From Spodoptera frugiperda (Eukaryota; Arthropoda; Insecta; Lepidoptera; Noctuidae), in the NCBI RefSeq assembly GCF_023101765.2, contig NC_064238.1:434001-498000 (forward strand): 64,000 bases of DNA. The letters run 5' to 3'. Both the position numbers and the translations under genes were made by a program. Position 1 is the stretch's first letter. Every line of letters starts with the position of its first letter. Under the pieces are notes generated by a model. That model was not told the origin of the DNA. It did not search any database and saw only the letters and a program-made list of their open reading frames with translations. Positions 34,640 through 64,000 of this stretch are shown piece after piece.

Positions 34640-37600
34640 CATACCTTCGCGCCCACGTCCACGCTTGCAGGACTCACAGATTACGCACACCCTATTATTG
34701 TCTTACATAATTAATTGAACGCTTCCTCCGTTACGGCAATGTCCTTATTATTAATACAGTTGCTTCTCTCCAAAGCCACATATGAAGTCGAAGCAAAGGT
34801 CAGAGGCACCAACGTTTTCTTTATTTCCTTTTTATCTTATTTTTTTATTTCAAGAAAATTGTTGCCTCACGCTAGGATTTTCTCCTGTGTCGTAGGTGTG
34901 TTACAAACATACAATTGCAAACATACAAGTTCAAATGCACATAACAACCAGACCTGAAACCACAATTTGTGAATCACATAAACAATTGCCCCGTGCGGGA
35001 ATCGAACCTGCTACACGCAGCGACTACCGCTGCCCAGCCACCACGCCAACGGTGCAGTCGATGTGCAAGTGCGGCGCTTATAACTATCACCTATCGATTA
35101 CAACTGGATATTAAATGCGGTATAACTGGTTAGATATATTGCTGGTACATAGTGGAAATAAAAATTAAACAATACCACACCTATACTACTTTATACACTC
35201 TAATGATGTGTGTATATTATATTTAGCTATAAACCGCTTCAGATACTACATCTTCTAGACTTCTAGGCACATCATCACTTGATATCGTTAACGACATTAA
35301 CAAACAAGAACACTTGATGAGAAATACAGCGCGTTATATCTGTTCACAGTGCTGCAGTATTGCTCCAGTTCTAAAATAAAAGCTAAGTAGACTGCTTTTT
35401 CGGTTTTTCGAAAATTTCTCAGTAGTAGCACGGAGTAGTAACTATTACATGGAACTTATAACACAAATGTTGAAAAGTGGGTGGACATTGTACAGCGGCA
35501 TTACGTATCGTAATGAGCACCTCTGTCTATCCTTTCGGGGATAAAAGGCGTGACGTTGCTCGTTGCTAACTCGCGATGCGTATTAAATAGTAACTCGACC
35601 TTTCATCACCGGCACGCCATTACCGTGCACTACCGGGAACGGGCCTCAACTCTTAACTCTATTCTAAAGACCGTGTCAATATTGGAGTGCGTGGTGTCGC
35701 CACTCACATAGCGTACAGTCACGTTCCTCGTTAGACGTACAATCACGACTCTAATGGCGTAGAGCCACGACTCGTATAGCGTGGTTTCAATAATACATCA
35801 AAACCAAAACGGACCGTTTTAGTTCCGATTTGATCCTTTGTCTATCAGTGTTGCATGATATAATTTGAAGCGGGAGGAAATCCAAACAAAGTAATGCAGA
35901 TGCAATTTTTTAATTCAGTCATATCATATAAATATTAAACTATGCACGTATTGGTATATCTTGACTAGAGTCGTTCGTTTGAAACATATAAGTATATGAG
36001 TTCACAGCAGTCGTGCGACACTCGCACTCGTATGGCGAATGATGACGTATCTCACTGAGTAAGGCTTAACACATGACCTATAACTTCGTAATACAAAAAT
36101 ATCATTATACAAATATACTAAAACGGAGACTATTTCACCACCCCAGGGACAGATTTATTGGAACGAGGTAGCAACAAGTAGTCTGGCTGGAAGTCGCTCG
36201 GAGATGATAAAATAGCCCCCAACACAAGTTACTGTATAGTTCTGAGATATAAACATTAATGTTTGTTCTAACACAACTCGTAGTTACACACTCACAGGTT
36301 AAAGTTTATCATCGTTCGTTTCAAATCCAGAGTAACTTACAATATTAAGTACGGAGTAACTCCCAGTGAGGCTCGATATAAAAATACATCAACTAATTCG
36401 ATAACCAGTAACTCTCGTAGCTATTACAAAAATAATGTCCTTTACATCTTGTGTACATGTCCTCTATTGAAACATAGTTGTGACGATCACATTCTGTATA
36501 ACGTCCGGCCAGTGCTCACTGTCACTGGCTGAGATTACAACACTTACAAAATAATCTTAAACTAAGTTGTGACTAGATAGTTGCTCGAGTATTTGGTTCG
36601 CTTATGTAATTAAATAAATAAATAAATAATAAGCGTGCGGTTACTACATTACGATCCTCTTTCATCGATCATAATCTACATCGTAGCAGTCTTGTCTTAC
36701 ATGGAATGTTTTGGAGAAATAAACTTAAGAATTAACTTATTACATTGTCATTTTAGAATCAATTATACAACACATATCACTGTAAGAATGATAATAAATT
36801 TAAACGTGTTCCTTCAAATAAGCACAATGTTCGTCGAATTTAAAAAGCTTATTAGTTAGTTGAAGCGAGAATGTAGACAGAATAATACATATTGATGATA
36901 TGTGTAGCGTGCCCTCTGTTGCACTACATGCTGCATGTTACATGTCGTATGTCAATAGTAAGTCAAAATAATCATAATGGTTGATAATATCTACCTGTGA
37001 TCGACCAGTCCATTTGGCATTTACAATTCGTAAATTTATCTAAAACAATGTAAGGTAAATCACGTAAGTATAAATATAAATAATTATTAATAGTATCCTG
37101 TTCTACTAATTACGGTCTAGCAATATTCTGCGGCCTATCCAAATGTATCCCTGTTATATCTTACTTGTTTTATTATGAGGAAATATAAAGCAGGAAGAAA
37201 CAAATTAAATTAACAATAATTATTATGTTTCGACTTATGTAATGGATTAAATGAACCCTGGTACTTGTTGAGTCTGTGTCATGTTTATTCCTTTATACAT
37301 TTCCAGATTACGTTTGTAAGAAAATTTTTAGAACGACGTCTATGTGATCGAATATAAACAAACGAAGATCACTGCTATCTGATAATTTCTATGAGAAATT
37401 ACGCGGAGGGACTGCATCGATCACAGGTGTAGAGCGCAAGCTTACTAGTAATATCAATGATCACATCACGACACCGAAATATTGATAACTTCTCGCCGCG
37501 ATTGTAAGGCAATGCTCACACCCTCACGTACCGCAGTGGCAGACTTAACATTACACTCGTGTCGCGGAAGCCCGGGAACTCGAATATCTCTTTTGGAAGA

Positions 37601-38237
37601 ACAATATGTAGGTCTAGTAGGTCGCCGGTAGACGCACCGGCTCAATTCAACAAATTATATCATGTTGGCAATATTCACTCCAAAAACAGTAATGCTATAC
37701 TCATTTTAATAATAGTAAAGTAGATAAATTGGTTTCAATGTATACCAGAGATAGTGAAGTACCACTTATCGATAACTTGACTCGACTACTCACTAATCGA
37801 TCAATCGGTAACAATAACCTCAGAATGGCATCTCTCACTTACTGTGAACAATCTGATAATTATATATTGAGTAACCCTTGAAGTTTACGCCCGAATACTG
37901 AAATGTTACTAATTTTTAAGGTGTTTTAAATATCGTGCCATATCTGTCATTTTGTATAGTATTTGTAGTGACAGACATATTTTCAAGAATGTTTTTAAAT
38001 TGAGTCGTTTAAGTATTTGAACAATAATAGGTTAGGCACTTCAGCTGAGAGCAAGTGTTTGGAAGGAATATTGGCAACATCTGGCGACTGGTAGGTACTG
38101 GTCACACAAGTACCGCTGGACAATATCATGCGGAACATGTTTACTTATGGATAAGTGGAACGATGTCGATGTTTGTGCGTTAGTTCGCCGCACGGAGAGT
38201 CCGCGAGGGTGTCGTGGTCAGGCCGCTCCGCTCGAGC
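34640..38237. other. Intergenic between F-spondin and the KIAA0930 homolog
   Basis: Holds the SINE at 34840-35056, an (AAAT)n run at 36612-36628, and the likely 3' UTR of the KIAA0930 homolog (minus-strand AATAAA at 37284-37289). No other coding sequence recognised. Confidence 0.5.
34840..35056 (-). mobile_element. tRNA-derived SINE, minus orientation
   Basis: The complement of the same family: B-box complement GGAATCGAACC (34998-35008), A-box complement CCACCACGCCAAC (35040-35052), and the shared body words CACAGGAGAAAATCCTA and GTGAATCACATAAACAATTG when compared on one strand. Its 3' end lies near 34840 in a T-rich stretch. Located upstream of F-spondin. Confidence 0.78.
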
Positions 38238-63063
<24,826 letters not shown>

Positions 63064-64000
63064 CTCAATAAGTATATATAGTGAAGGAATTAATTAAATG
63101 CATATAATTATGTATTAATAAATCGATAGTGAAACTACGTTTAAAGTAGGTAAATCTGATCGGCTAATTAATCAACCGCTTCTTAAATGACGACTGGTGG
63201 TAAGCAGCCTGGTTTTACACTACTTACTATAGAGGTGTCATCAATAATCACTGGCAACACTACAATAACTGTATATGGTACTATTTTATTAAAAACTTGC
63301 AATCAAGCATCTTTGAGCTGAAAGTAAAGGCCTACACAATATTTAAACGATTTTATTTAGCTTGCCCTGTTTGTTTGTTTGGGTCAAATCTAGTATTTGG
63401 CATTTTACCCCCTTCCTGGCATCAAATCGATCTGATATTTGACGTTTGACTATTCAATATTTATAAACTCATTAAAACCGTTTAACATAAACATTATTTT
63501 AATGTGTACTTGTTTATTCTTTAACTCTAGGTACATATCTGCGTTATTCGAGGTCTCGATCCCCAAGGCAATGCAAGCATGCATGCTTTTCTGCCCTTTC
63601 CAGGGACGATGGCACTTGATTTGTGTCATCTGGCCCGGTAAACATATCACCGGGACAGTTAAAACTTTTTTGTCACAATGTCAAACATTATAAGAGGTGT
63701 GACTTTATAAATAAACTATATACGTATCTTAGTAAAACTCTGTAATTTCAGACGGTTGTTTCAACCCTCGTGGTCCGGTAAACACTAAACCATTGGTAGG
63801 AATGCTGAATGCAGTCTCATGAGATCTGAGAACAGTGCGCCCCTATATTGACACACATTCTTAATATTTCAAATCGCAATGAAGTAAGCTGAAATTCCCA
63901 CAGATTAACATAATCACTCGCAAACTAAGAATATGGAAATAAAAAAACAACAGGCAGCGCAGCGGGACGAAATGTGTGAATGATAATGAGTTGAATAGTT
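63064..64000. other. Right edge, no exon recognised
   Basis: Should belong to the KIAA0930-homolog gene (intron or 5' region). I found no start exon whose phase would fit the candidate exon at 63020-63063. Confidence 0.45.

Noticed and set aside
34981..35056. tRNA gene suggested by a B-box-like GGTTCGATTCC on the minus strand
   Set aside because: The cloverleaf is not complete and the same sequence recurs with a SINE body, so it is a tRNA-derived SINE head. The same holds for 53006-53075.

Overview
This is a window of animal nuclear DNA, almost certainly from a moth or butterfly (Lepidoptera, probably noctuid-like). The evidence is AT-rich non-coding DNA, small phase-consistent exons separated by GT-AG introns, and interspersed repeats of types common in moth genomes: tRNA-derived SINEs, a CR1/Jockey-type LINE with a heptanucleotide tail, RTE-type fragments, and many short inverted-repeat elements. 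Nothing bacterial or viral was seen. The species call is inference.

Three genes are well supported. (1) F-spondin (fspondin/SPON1 family) lies on the minus strand from 33176 to 16370. I reconstructed 14 coding exons whose splice sites and phases all agree, giving 767 residues: signal peptide, Reeler, Spondin_N, three TSP1 repeats, a Kunitz domain, a Pro/Gly linker and a last TSP1. The last exon is tiny and sits beyond a 4.3 kb intron. (2) The insect homolog of KIAA0930 (DUF2045 family, function unknown) is also on the minus strand, from about 63063 down to 38238. It has ten exons, including a GC-rich 375-nt exon that can be skipped without changing frame. Its first exon is probably outside the window. 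(3) A sphingomyelin-synthase-family enzyme lies on the plus strand at 58862-60199. It has one coding exon and is nested inside a KIAA0930-homolog intron; its 3' UTR probably runs antisense across the neighbouring KIAA0930-homolog exon.

Layout: 1-5.2 kb, no gene seen. 5.2-7.5 kb, a 5'-truncated LINE on the minus strand. 7.5-16 kb, gene-free with several repeats. 16.4-33.2 kb, F-spondin, with repeat-rich introns. 33.2-38.2 kb, the F-spondin promoter side and the 3' flank of the KIAA0930 homolog, which lies upstream in the same orientation. 38.2-63.1 kb, the KIAA0930 homolog with long introns, containing the sphingomyelin synthase gene and a decayed LINE. 63.1-64 kb, non-coding.

The three genes share no obvious pathway. 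F-spondin is an extracellular matrix or axon-guidance protein, the synthase is an integral Golgi or plasma-membrane enzyme, and the KIAA0930 homolog is a conserved protein of unknown function. The most speculative observation is a three-exon antisense reading frame around the last F-spondin intron (16076-19742, plus strand) that could encode a short Cys-containing secreted peptide. Its splice phases agree, but it has no homology support.
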